Shown here in pieces: positions 12,622 to 23,400 of a DNA stretch of 64,000 bases. A program made the position numbers and the translations under genes. Origin of the DNA: Chlamydoabsidia padenii (taxonomy: Eukaryota; Mucoromycota; Mucoromycetes; Mucorales; Cunninghamellaceae); assembly GCA_025330725.1 (NCBI GenBank), contig JAIWND010000017.1, forward strand, positions 434,001-498,000, written 5' to 3'. The notes beneath the pieces were generated by a model that saw only the letters and a program-made list of their open reading frames with translations, did not search any database and had not been told where the DNA came from. Positions within the stretch are counted from its first letter, which is position 1. Each line of letters opens with the position of its first letter.

Positions 12622-14069
12622 GTTACCCCTTCATCGTTTGCCACCAGTCGGATATTGAAATTTGATTTTTGAAACATACCTTGTTCCTTGGTATAAGACG
12701 TGCAACCATTCTGCATGAATAATGATTTTACTTTTACTTACCAAAGTAAGTAGAGGTTGCTACAAGATCTAATTCCTTTAAAAGATGGTCAACTTGTCAG
12801 GAGCGACATATGCTAATTAAAACCTAGCACTTACTCTTTATTCCAAGTAATAACTGTTTCTCATCATACAATGTCGATCATAATTACGATATACATGAAA
12901 GCGTTAATGGTTTTAAACTTTTAGTTGTAAAGCGAGATTGTCCTTGATATATCAAGTTACCTACATGTATGATGGGATAAAACAAACAAACCACACCAAG
13001 AAGACAATATACATATACATTAAATGAGGCTTTTTATTAACTATATACAGTAGTATAACATTTCAAAAACACATCTAAATTATAATAAATAAGAGATCAC
13101 ATACAATCTATTTCTACAACTTTTTCGATTTCATCCTGTAGACCTTTTTCAGTCGACATTCTCGGTCAAAAAAAAGGATGTAAAGATGGTTTTTATTTAA
13201 AAATAACAAGACAAAGCTATAACTAATAGTTCATTTAGTATTAACCAAATATCACCACGTGGAGGTAGAACTATATTGATATTCATTTCCACACCTACAC
13301 GCACTTAAGCTGGGGATTTCAACCACTATGTAGCAACTTTTTCACACCTGCAAGTCCAAAGGACTGGGAGACTTCGACCCTGTGCAGCCATCCCGCCAGC
13401 GACTGTTGCCCCCCGGGAAAGGCAACAACGTATGCGAGGGTTTAATAAATAAATATCCAAAGTCGTTGTTGTTGTTGTCATCGTGGCTTCCATGGACTCC
13501 TCTGGCTCTTCATATGGCTCCAATGGTGTGTGGGGGTGGGGGGTTATAGGGGGGAAGAAGAAAAGGAAGAAGTAGATGAAGAAGAAAAAGAGAAAAAGAA
13601 AAAAAGAAAAAGAGGAGGAGTAATCTTTTATAGGCAAGTCGATAAAAAAAAAATTCATTCCATCCTTGTTTACGCGACAGAGAAAAAAAAACAAAAAACA
13701 AACTGAGTTTGAAAAAAGACAATCACAGTGGGAGGCGTTCCTATCGATATAAGCAACTAGAATCCGATTGGCTATCAAAGATAATGATAGTATAAGCTCA
13801 CTTTTAGTGAAAAATTACTATCAGTGATTAGAAAAAAGAAAAAAAGAGGGGCTTGTCGAGTATCTAGATCATTCCAAGTATGAAACTTGCAAACCCCGAT
13901 CCTACTTTTTTCATGCAGCTTACAAAGGTCGACCCAAATGGGGTCATGGACACAGTGAGTTTTATTTCCACTCTATATTAAAAGTAAGAAAGTGCTTCTT
14001 TGTGTTCAAGGATTTGAATAAAAACACAAAGTCAAATTAATGTTCAAGCAGTAGTAAAGCATTCAATAA
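12622..14069. other. AT-rich intergenic region, no supported gene
   Basis: About 1.4 kb. Minus-strand frames at 13326-13778 are low-complexity Phe/Leu/Lys (A/G-rich purine tract 13554-13618) without domains. TTGCAAACCCCGATCC at 13888-13903 matches the recurrent promoter motif, but no gene follows it. Confidence 0.3.
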
Positions 14070-14547
14070 AGAGAGAGGGAATTACCAGGCGCACGGAATT
14101 TTGGTGTTCGGCATTTGAAAATGAAGTTTCCTTTGTGATGAAAGGCAAATTATTTCAAAACCCGCTTACTCTCGCCTTGAATCTTAAGAAGGCTCTACTG
14201 GCTTAATGAACAAGTGATGCTAATGACAAAAGTGACCATGTGCATTTCTTAGTCTATTTCCAACAAACTTTACATAATGGTCATTGTACCAAGTCTCTTG
14301 TATGGAGCAATATAGCCTCAAGATTGTTTTAACCCGACTTTTGTAAAAATAAAAATAAAAGGCTGTGGAATGAAAATTGACACAGAAGAACACAACGGGC
14401 TTGGTGCTTGTATTTTGCGGTAACGTATGTTAGAAATATGCTATAATGTCTACCTCGCCACTTTAATCCTTAGCGTCTGTTCACCATTGAGCGAGTAGTT
14501 CTCTTTCAAAGTTCCGTGCGTACTTTCCGTGCGCCTAGCATTTCCCC
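14070..14547. mobile_element. Non-autonomous TIR element (copy B)
   Basis: The left end at about 14073 (AGAGGGAATTACCAGGCGCA) followed by TTGGTGTTCGGCATTTGAAAATG matches the left end of copy A at 10911. The right end (TTCCGTGCGCCTAGCATTTCCCC, to about 14547) matches the right end of copy A and is an inverted repeat of the left end. Interior similarity to A includes CTTGGTGCTTGTATTTTGCGGTAACG and TTGAGCGAGTAG. No coding capacity. Confidence 0.5.
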
Positions 14548-14559
14548 TTTGAGAAAAAA

Positions 14560-15640
14560 AAAAGTAAAGAATTGGTTAACAAAGTTTGGTACATATCAAT
14601 ATAAAATGCTACCTATGGGATTGACGATTAACCCTGCTACCTTTCAAAGATTAATTGATCTTTGTTTTGAATCATTACTCAACAGATGTTTGGTTGCTTA
14701 TATTGGTCCACTCCCAGACTTGAATACACTTATCAAGAGGTCTTTCTTTAGCCACCTATCTTATACACAGCTACTTTATAATTGTAACTTTTGTCTTTTG
14801 CGATCTTATTTTGGTACAAGATCTACTTTTGGCTTATTTTCAAATCCCAACTTTCAAATTGGGACCTCTTTTAGCATTTACTCTTTTCAGCAAGAACGTA
14901 CAAAAGGTTGAATCTTGACCAAAAGAGTCTAGCGCTCACTACTTTTAATCAACCAAACTTTTAACAGGCATAGTGACAAGATAGATACACTACTTGGCCG
15001 ACTATGACATCAAATATAAAAGTGGGCGCAAGCTGGAAGCGCCATGATTTCAAAATAGGGGGGGCCGAAACAAAATTCATGCATTTTCAAACCCCGTCAA
15101 GTTTCTTCAGCCTCCTTTTACGCTATCAATCGACAAAACAAATACAACATGGAAGAAAGAAGAAGAACACAAATCAAGTATTATCAAAAGCATATGAAAT
15201 ACCCACAAGACGCAATAAAGAAAGAAAAACGATATATATTGAGGTATTCTTCAAAGTATACTATGGATAACAAGAACATATACAACACTGAACAACAAAT
15301 AAAACGGAAGATTTTAAATAAACAAGATGCATCATGTACGCTCTCAAGGTGGACACATGGGATTCAAAAACTTTAATTATAAAAAAAAGTATAAAAGAAG
15401 TATACTGGAAAGACATTTGATAACTGGGAAGGCATACATATCATTCATCGGACCCTAGGAAAAGAAAATGACATGAACCGTCTAAAAAGGGTGCATGGGA
15501 ATCAGTTAAAGCCATATACACTACCTAATGTATTCTGGAGTCCGGACGTTTAAAAAAGGGGGAGAGTTGATGCTTCAGAAACGCTACTGGACGATGAAAA
15601 GGAACACCTTGATTTCCGTGCTCATTCAAATAGCTCATGA
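14560..15640 (+). mobile_element. Relic of a second Ty3/gypsy polyprotein (RT, RNase H, integrase scraps)
   Basis: Three separated fragments of a Ty3/gypsy pol occur in the correct order. At about 14567-14712 there is an RT piece (LTKFGTYQYKMLPMGLTINPATFQRLIDL...CLVAYI, breaking before YxDD). At about 14980-15050 the RNase H end (LADYDIKYKSGRKLEA) is followed by a stop. At about 15395-15540 the integrase C-terminus reads WEGIHIIHRTLGKENDMNRL...VHGNQLKPYTLPN. Stops, deletions and an LTR-like insert at 14740-14935 separate them. The sequence differs clearly from the intact element at 20304-24855, so this is another, older family. An open frame at 15637-15846 (69 codons) may be its extreme 3' end. 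Confidence 0.65.
14740..14935. repeat. LTR-like fragment nested between RT and RNase H relics
   Basis: TAACTTTTGTCTTTTGCGAT...ACAAGATCTACTTTT...AATTGGGA...AAGGTTGAATCT...CTCACTACTTTTAAT aligns with 16010-16250 and more weakly with 20190-20300. The shared blocks in the same order, flanking pol fragments, suggest solo-LTR remnants of the older gypsy family. Confidence 0.5.
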
Positions 15641-15849
15641 TAAGTTTCCAGGTGAAGGTACAAACTACCAAAGCTCGAAAAATGATCAAGCAAGAGTACG
15701 TACAACTCCAAAGGGAAATAGCCATCCAAGATGTACGGTACAAAGATGGTGGTCCATCTAGTTCGCACCCAGGGAGTGTGATGGATATACAAGAACAATT
15801 TTTTGACCTAAGCGACTTGATCACACGGGAGCTTGAAGAGACATGACAC

Positions 15850-16260
15850 ATATATCATAATTAAAAATCATCATTTTAAATTCTCTTTTTCTTTAACCTT
15901 AATCAACAAATAGTATAAATACCCCATCTCTTTTTTGAATTCTTTAGTTTTATAAACATACAAAAAACTTAACAAGAGCTTTGTCCTTTTATCAAATTAC
16001 TTACAAGCGTAACTTTGTCTTTTGTGGTCTCATTTTGATACAAGATCTACTTTTATTGGCTTTACTATTGCCATTTGTCTTATTTGATCTTACTTTGGTG
16101 AAAGATCTACATCTATTTTTACTTTTAAATCCCACTCTCCAAATTGGGATTCTCCTTTCTCTTATTTCTTATTTAACAAGTACATTCAAGTACATCTCAA
16201 AGGTTGAATCTAAACCAAAAAAATTCTGGTACTCACTACTTTTAATACTTCAAACCTATT
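15850..16260. repeat. LTR-like fragment at 3' end of the gypsy relic
   Basis: It follows the integrase-tail relic and shares GCGTAACTTTGTCTTTTGTGG, ACAAGATCTACTTTT, CCAAATTGGGAT, AAGGTTGAATCTAAACC and CTCACTACTTTTAAT with 14740-14935. Probably the degenerate 3' LTR of the relic element. Its end lies about 100 bp from the tRNA-Ile gene. Confidence 0.45.
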
Positions 16261-16362
16261 TATCCTTACCCTTGTTGCCTATTCTCATACCAGATATAGC
16301 CGCAACAGCCTTAGAACCGACAACGACAATTCCAACTCCGACAGATTGTCGGACAAAAAATA

Positions 16363-16436
16363 TGCTCACTACAGGGGTCGAACCTGTGACCTTGGCGTTA
16401 TTAGCACCACGCTCTAACCAACTGAGCTAAGCGAGC
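16363..16436 (-). tRNA. tRNA-Ile (anticodon AAT)
   Basis: The 74-nt minus-strand sequence folds as a complete tRNA. The 7-bp acceptor stem GCTCGCT/AGTGAGC has one G-T pair and discriminator A. The D arm is GCTC...GAGC, the anticodon stem TGGTG/CGCCA encloses loop CTAATAA (anticodon AAT, read as IAU), and the T arm is ACAGG/TTCGACC/CCTGT. The A box (TTAGCTCAGTTGG) and B box (GGTTCGACCCC) are intact and there is no intron. CCA is not encoded, as expected in a eukaryote. Confidence 0.95.
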
Positions 16437-16884
16437 TCCGATGAAAGAGAGATCGGTATGTCCTATATAAAGCACCTCTTATGTTTTCAACTCCGACACA
16501 ATCTGATTGGTTAATTCTGACGTCATTTATATGCAAATCATCCATATTGATCCACCCCATTACATGCTATAAATACAACATCAAGCTTTGAACACAATCT
16601 GTACGTATTGGGTGATGATTTATCGGGCAGTTGATAGTAAAAAAAAAGTAGTTTTCAAAAAAATCATTTATTTAGTGGTTGATTATAAATAAGGGTTATA
16701 CTATGCTATTGCTAATTTACAGTATAAACATATCGTGTAATTGTAATTATAACAATCAGCCATCAAACAGCGACAGTATCATACGGCAAGGTCATTATCA
16801 TCTACGGGTTGTTCATTAGATTTGAGGAGCATGACCAAAGAGCTGGAATGCTGTCGTTAATGAAAAAAAAGGGGGGTGTCACCA

Positions 16885-16918
<34 letters not shown>

Positions 16919-17022
16919 ACAGAATGATTAGTTGATTAACGGTAGCAATGGCAATCAGCAAGCGACAAAGTCTTTCACCTGTACTGTACTGATCATCAAT
17001 TAGGCACGACGTGTATCGTCCA
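16437..17022. other. Intergenic region with A28 tract
   Basis: No gene seen. A homopurine run GGGGGGTGTC near 16871-16880 is followed by about 28 A's at 16889-16916. The rest is AT-rich and unstructured by eye. Confidence 0.3.
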
Positions 17023-17577
17023 TTATGCAGCTAGATCCCTAATTAATGATTCAGTAGCCACCCACAATAGTATTGTAAAGGATTCTATCAAATGCCAAAA
17101 GGTTGAATGAGCATGTTGATTGAATACCATATATCTTGGGGGGCAATTAGAAGAAACCAGCGGAAACTATTAAAAATATAGGTCAATTAGTATACCCCAC
17201 CATAACAAACATAGTCCTTTTCTTTCTTCTTTTTACCTACCTTCAATCCAAAGTACCGATACCAGATAAACAACAACCTATACAGCAAAAGAAGATAAAA
17301 CAACGTAGGCTGAAAGAGTAGAGTATCTTTTTACCAGGAGTTTAATTCATAAAGTCAAAGGAAAGGACGATGAAGATCTTGTTGTCCAAAAAAAATGTAG
17401 ACAACAACATAGTGAATAACAAAGAAGAGAGTGGGGTTGGTTAGTACAAGCAAGATTATAAAAAAATTGGTTCTTTTGTTTTGTGGGAGAGGGGAAGAGG
17501 TACTTACGCAAGCATTCAACAGTTAGATAGGAATTGAGAAGAAAGTGAAAGAGAGGAAAAAGAGATAAGGAAGACAT
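17023..17577 (-). pseudogene. Possible small multi-exon membrane-protein gene, perhaps broken
   Basis: On the minus strand, an ATG frame at 17577 (MSSLSLFPLFHFLLNSYLTVEC) ends at a good donor GTAAGT. Two coherent later exons, 17241-17309 (hydrophobic, ...RLLFIWYRYFGLK) and 17023-17166 (FPLVSSNCPPRYMVFNQHAH..., ending SLIRDLAA), join in phase with donor GTAGGT and acceptor AATAG. A possible middle exon (about 17330-17372) keeps frame throughout but contains one TGA. Either the gene is a pseudogene, or I have the middle exon wrong, or the exons are coincidence. A TTTCAAATCCCCG motif sits 16-30 bp upstream of the ATG, as at other genes here. Confidence 0.35.
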
Positions 17578-17814
17578 AATAATTTGTAGTGATGTTTCAA
17601 ATCCCCGAAAAATTCAGAGCCTCTTAGGCTCCGAGAGGTTAATTTTACTTCCTCACTTTCCTCACTAAAGGGCTTTCAATTATAAACCACCGGAATCGAA
17701 ACCCCCCCCCCTTTCTTTTTCTTCTTGCTTAACCCTCTTGACGTTATGGCTATATCCAAATATCTACGAGTTGACATCAGGCGGTATCGAGATTAACCCT
17801 AAAGAAAACAAGAA

Positions 17815-19527
17815 ATGCCAATGATTACTCGTCTTAATAAGTGCCACCGATTCAACCTCAAAGCTTTCTCTTCTGCTTCTGGTGCTTCTGTTGCTGGTAC
17901 TTCTTCTCAACGATCAACGACTTTGGACATTGGTGACTTTAATTGGTGCGAAGTCGACTACGATTACGGAGACGATGACGGTGAAGCCCCGAGTTGAACA
18001 TGTTGACGATCAGCGTAGCAATGATCTCTCATCTAAAACGACGGCTGCAGGCGACAAATGGGCGGACCTCCTCGACCAACTTGTGGTGGCATACAAGGTG
18101 TCTTGTGAAAACGGGATGCCAGCTGCTGCAATGAATCAAGAACCCTCATTTGATTGTGGATGTGATCTGCCTACCTCTATTCGGTCTGTAACATGTTATT
18201 ATGTTACTGGTAAGTGCTATGAACAAACATAATTATGTGCGTGATAATTACTAAAATTAACCTCTTTTTGCCATATCTTCCATTTTCTAGGTGTAATCAC
18301 TCGCAATATTTTGTTGTGCAATCTCTGTTATGGTGGTGAAAACCAAGCTGTTACGTTGTTGAAAAAGTACTATTTGTTCTCGGCAACGCCAACTTCTCCT
18401 CGAACTGCGTTTCACGTGGAACTTCTTGGTCTGTTCGGTGACGCTCGGGGTGTGCTTTTCGCTTCGATTGATGGCTTCTCCAAGGTTTGGGCCCATCGTT
18501 TTTATCAAGGAGTGGTAAGAAGCTATATCTAACTTCATTCACATTTAATCACAAACTACTTTTATATTTGATAGGAGTTACCTGCCACCTTTGGGGTTGC
18601 TCACTTCTGGTATACAACGATGATGAATCGTGTCGAAAACGTCTTTGTATGAAGTTACTCTTGGCGCCTTTTACAACCACTACACCACAATCTACCTCGA
18701 CAAAATACTTCCAAGAACCTTTTGGACGTATTTACAAGTGTATGCCCAAGCTAGCGACATATAACATGGACTACCCTGAACAATGTTTGTTGGCGGTGAC
18801 GACATCATTCCTTAGCAAGTATGGATGCCCTCGGTGTGTAATCGAAGAAACTAATTACAAGTATGGAATGGTCAACCAAGTGGCGAAAAGAACAGACGAA
18901 AACATGAAGGTATATGCCGATAACAATGATTTTGGATCCTTCAATGTAGTGAATGCTTTTTGGGTCACTGGCTTCGATATTTATGGTAATCACTACAACA
19001 AAACCCGCAATGACTTTGTGGCTGCTACTGATATCTTTCGCAACAACACGGTATTCTATGGCAAGGTCATGCGACTGATGGAGGTGAATTACGGTAACGG
19101 GAAAAAGTATCGCTTGTGTGTCGGCTACCTGTTTACTGAATTGGACGGGGATCACCCTACAGGATATATCAAATTGGAACTGCTACGCTCGTCACCGCTA
19201 TTACCAAGACTTTTTGTGTGTTTGGTAGAACACATAGTGGACAAGGTTTACGTTGTACCAGATTTTGGAAGCTGTCAAGATAACAAGCACTTGCTCAACC
19301 ATGACATCGGGGATCATGCTTGGTCTAAGGCCGCACCCAACCTTCCTGAATTGACTCACATCGAAAAATGGAAGGATACTGAAAACAACAACAACATTAG
19401 TAGTAACAGCAATGATGGTGACGACGACGCTGATGTTGGTCGAGATGAAGATGAAGCTGCTGAAGGTGATCACGATGCCAGTGACGATGAAGATAATCAT
19501 ACTGCGGATTCCCTTCCATTTTTATAA
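17815..19527 (+). pseudogene. CxC/Plavaka-type transposase-like gene with frameshifts
   Basis: Coding pieces lie in order on the plus strand: MPMITRLNKCHRFN...DYDYGDDDGEAP (17815-17990), then in another frame ...WADLLDQLVVAYKVSCENG...FDCGCDLP...VTCYYVTG, an intron (donor GTAAGT after about 18209), VITRNILLCNLCYGGENQAV...FSATPTSPRTAFHVELLGLF, a second intron (about 18514-18574), ELPATFGVAHFWYTTMMNR, and after another frame change a 280-codon frame to 19527 with CPRC, FYGKVMRL, RLCVGYLFTE, VDKVYVVPDFGS and an acidic tail. The CGC...CNLC...TAFHVE block resembles CxC/KDZ transposase-associated proteins, and the later part resembles Plavaka/CACTA-type proteins. Two frameshifts (about 17990 and 18640) suggest a decaying transposon gene. 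No terminal repeats recognised. Confidence 0.5.
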
Positions 19528-20303
19528 CTTTAGTACTATTCATTACACTAGATCTTCACCCCCTTCTTTCTTAAACCAATTTACATAGACCCTATTACTT
19601 TTTTTAAATCAAATTACACTTTTAGATCCGATTACTTTTTTTTTTTTTTACATCACCATTAAAAATCATTAAACTAACAAAATTTATTGTCAACATTTGA
19701 ACTTTCAAACAAACATACTATCTACCATTTTTACTACATCTATATATTATTAACATGTCGGCTTTGTGTCCCTTGTTGGTGTGATAGAGGGTAGTGGTTT
19801 CGATATCGGAATCATATACATTTGTTCCGGATGTACAGGTTGTATATATGTACAGCTTGTACATTGTTGGCTTGATATCGGATGATTGCCGTGCATGCAG
19901 TTTATCCAAGTGATATAAAAAGCATTCAGGGGTTATAGGTTTATGCCATTTGGTATAGGCGGGGTATAGAAATGATATCAGATATATGCAGTACTGTAGC
20001 TAGGGGATCGGTGATGCAAATTTATATAGGGTAATAAAGGTCACACAGGCGGATATAGGCTATATTTATTTATGTAGACAAAATCAACTTTAGGATGCCA
20101 TAGCACCCTTTTCATTTCTTTTTTCTTCAGTTTAATAGTATCTCAATAAATAAAACTATCTTTGCAAATCAAAAAAATCTTTATTACAAGCTACCTATCT
20201 TATTGTCAAGTTACTTAACAAGCGTAACTTCTGTCTCCTTACTGCTCTTACTTTGAATCAAGAGCTTATTTCTATTTTCCTATTTTGAAATCCCGACACC
20301 TCT
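19528..20303. other. AT-rich region with degenerate LTR-like piece before the gypsy element
   Basis: No gene supported. 20190-20300 (TTAACAAGCGTAACTTCTGTC...TTTTGAAATCCCGACACC) weakly matches the LTR-like fragments at 14740 and 15850, so the intact gypsy element appears to have inserted next to old LTR debris. Confidence 0.3.
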
Positions 20304-20438
20304 TGTCATATACTCCGCTCTTTCTCTATATATATTTATCCTTTGTTATATCAATAAACATTATCTTTTCTTCTCACTCATATCTCATCTCTTATTTGGA
20401 CTCCGCTCCGTCTCCGTCTTTAAAACCTAAACATTACA
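20304..20438 (+). repeat. 5' LTR (135 bp)
   Basis: TG...CA termini, identical to 24721-24855 over all 135 bases by eye. It contains TATATATATTTATCC as a candidate TATA element and AATAAA within TCAATAAACA. Very short for a Ty3/gypsy LTR. Confidence 0.92.
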
Positions 20439-20451
20439 TGGTGAGACTACC
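20439..20451 (+). other. Putative primer binding site
   Basis: TGGTGAGACTACC begins immediately after the LTR's terminal CA, with the TGG expected for pairing to a tRNA 3' CCA. It does not match the 3' end of the tRNA-Ile in this window, and I could not identify the primer tRNA. Confidence 0.5.
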
Positions 20452-20459
20452 AAACCACC

Positions 20460-23400
20460 ATGGCGCCTAAATATTCAACAACACCGGGGATCAACCCTAA
20501 CCAGCTCCAACAATCCAGTGAATTCACCAACTGGTTACAGCTACAAACGGCAGAAAAGCTCCCAATCACACCCTACTCGCCCAATACCAGTCTTCGTTCA
20601 TGGTTTAAAACTTATGAAGCAATCGCCGACAGCTATGGCATACCACATCAACTCCTTATCCGACCCTCAATCAACCTTTTACCCCAACAACTCCAAGTGT
20701 ACGCACTCAAGCTGAATCCAATCTTACTAACATCATGGAACCGCTACCAAGAGACGTTGCTGGCACGGTTCGGCAGACCTGCCGAAAAAGAGGATCAAGA
20801 GACCATGGCTAAACTCAACCAACTTAAACAACAACGAAACCAACCTTTGGCTCTTCATGCGACTGACTTCGACAACACTATTAGGGATCTCAACAAGGCA
20901 AAACGGGACAGAGAACTCATTGACATCTTTATTCGGTCTCTACACTCTGAAACACTCAAATATCTATTATTTTCACAGCTGCGCGCATTCGACAGAGATA
21001 ACTCAAATGGTGACCCAAAGGACAAAAAATCTCTCACTTTAGCAGAAGTTGTCGACGAAGCCCTCAGCATCGAACAGAACGTTTATGATTATCCTTCTCT
21101 CTTCAACGATCAACCTCAACAATTCAACCATCAACAAAACATACAACCTATCGACGAAGACGTGGAAATGATTGGCCATATTCGGCATGGACAGCGAAAC
21201 GGTAACCGCAACAACAACTACAACAACAACAATCACCACAACAATAACCGACGCAACAACAACAACCAACAAAAACGTGCGTGGACCGAAAACGGAAAAC
21301 CCATTTGCGACGTATGTGGAAAAATTGGTCATCTCACAAAACGATGTTACAAGAACGCCAAAGCCAACCGTGGGAACTACACTAAATCAACTCGCAATGT
21401 CAATTCGGTGCAAGTTTCTGGCAACACCAATGATACACAAAAAGCTTCTGAAAACTCGGAAAGGAAAGTAGAAATCAATCATATATCTCATGTTGCAAAC
21501 ACTCGATACTACTCACCCCATTGCTCTATTTCTATTCAAGGCCACGACTTATTGGCGTTAGTCGATACAGGCGCTGAAATCTCGGCAATTGACTATTCCA
21601 CATGCACCAAACTCAACCTTGCACTTGACACCACAAATTCCATAGACTATCAAGATATTAATGGGAACACAACATCCACCTGCGGTACAGCAAAAGTGAT
21701 ATTATTCGGAAAACAGGTGCACCTACATGTGATTCAGAATCTCTCGAAATCATTAGTCATCGGGTATGATCTTATTAAGCAACTCAAAGGGATTGTGGAC
21801 TCGAACAAGCAGCAATTGATCATCAACATCAACGGCAACAAAATTGATATACCGATCGCATCAAAATCTTCCAACATATTTGCAACCTCTGTTCTCACAC
21901 CAAACGAAAAACAGCAAATACATCAAATCATTCAACATCACTCGGCCATAATTCCGGAGAATAACAAAAAACCATCCGTGACCAACCTCATCGAATTTAC
22001 AATCGATACTGGTGATTCCCAACCTATATTCATTCCACCACGGCGCTTGCACCCAATAATACAGCAACAAATGGACACGGAATTGGAAGAACTCATCTCT
22101 CTCAACATCATTTCATTGGTCCAGTCTCCACAGTGGGCCTCACCAGCTCACATGGTGAAGAAAGCAGATGGATCATACCGTCTTGTTGGTGATTACAAAG
22201 CTATTAATCAGGTGACAAAAAGAATACAATACACATTTACTTCCATACATGACGCTCTTGATTCATTAGGACAAGCAACAATATTCACCAAATTGGATCT
22301 CGCTAGCGGCTACTGGCAAATACCGGTGAAACAAGAGCATCGTCCAAAAACTGCTCTGTCAACAAGAAACGGTGTATATCAATTCAACGTCATGCCTTTT
22401 GGTCTATCCAACGCTCCAGCCGTCTTCCAATCACTAATGGATCAAGTACTGTCTAACTTAAAATGGTCCTGCTGTACGTGTTATATGGACGACATTGTCA
22501 TCTACTCCTCCTCCATCTCTCAACACCTCCAACATCTACAACTGGTTCTCGATGCTCTTCTCGCTGCTAATCTGTCCATCAAGCTGTCAAAATGCCAATT
22601 TGCTGTTCCAAAAATCAAGTATCTCGGTTTCATCATCTCTGAAAACGGCGTAACATCAGATCCAGATAAAATTGCACCAATCATCAACTTCCCAACACCT
22701 CAAACGATAAAACATGTCGAGCGCTTCCTTGGAATGGCCAATGTGTACCATCGATTCATATCTTCTTTTGCCGTCAAATCGGAGCCACTGCGTCGCCTCA
22801 AGAAAAAAGAAACCCCCTTCACGTGGAACACCGATCAACAACATGCTTTCACGACATTAAAAAACGACCTTGCATCTTTGCCAACACTCAAGCAACCCAA
22901 CTTTATACTCCCATTCGAAATTCACTCTGATGCAGCTACAACATCTGGAATTGCAGTAATTCTTTGCCAACGCCATCATGATTACCCTTATCCTTTATCG
23001 TTTGCATCTAGATCTCTCTCACCTGCTGAAAAGAACTATAGCGTCCAGGAACTTGAAGCTCTCGCGATATACTGGGGAATCAAGAAGTTTCGCTGCTACA
23101 TTGAATGCTCACCAGTCACCGTATACACTGACCACTCTTCCTTATCATGGCTACTCAACACCAAGGAGCACCATCAACCTCGGCTCTGGCGCTGGTCATT
23201 ATTCCTCAAACAATTTGATATCAACATACAATACATCAAGGGCTCCAACAACCATGCAGCAGACGCTCTCTCTCGACACCCACTACCGTCAATGCATGCA
23301 ATTTCAACATCATTCACAGCACTCAACACAATTGATTGGAAATCTGCACAAGAAAAGGATCTCCTTATAGGGAAGTTGAAACTGAAAGTAAACAGAAAGG

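Noticed and set aside
13326..13778. 150-codon minus-strand frame
   Set aside because: Low-complexity Phe/Leu from a purine-rich tract; no domain or splice logic.
15525..15851. 108-codon minus-strand frame
   Set aside because: Antisense to recognisable integrase-tail relic on the plus strand.
15981..16430. 149-codon plus-strand frame
   Set aside because: Runs through LTR-like debris and the antisense of the tRNA-Ile gene.
21172..21471. 99-codon frame inside Gag
   Set aside because: Thr-rich shadow of the Asn-rich CAACAAC repeats of the Gag-Pol frame.
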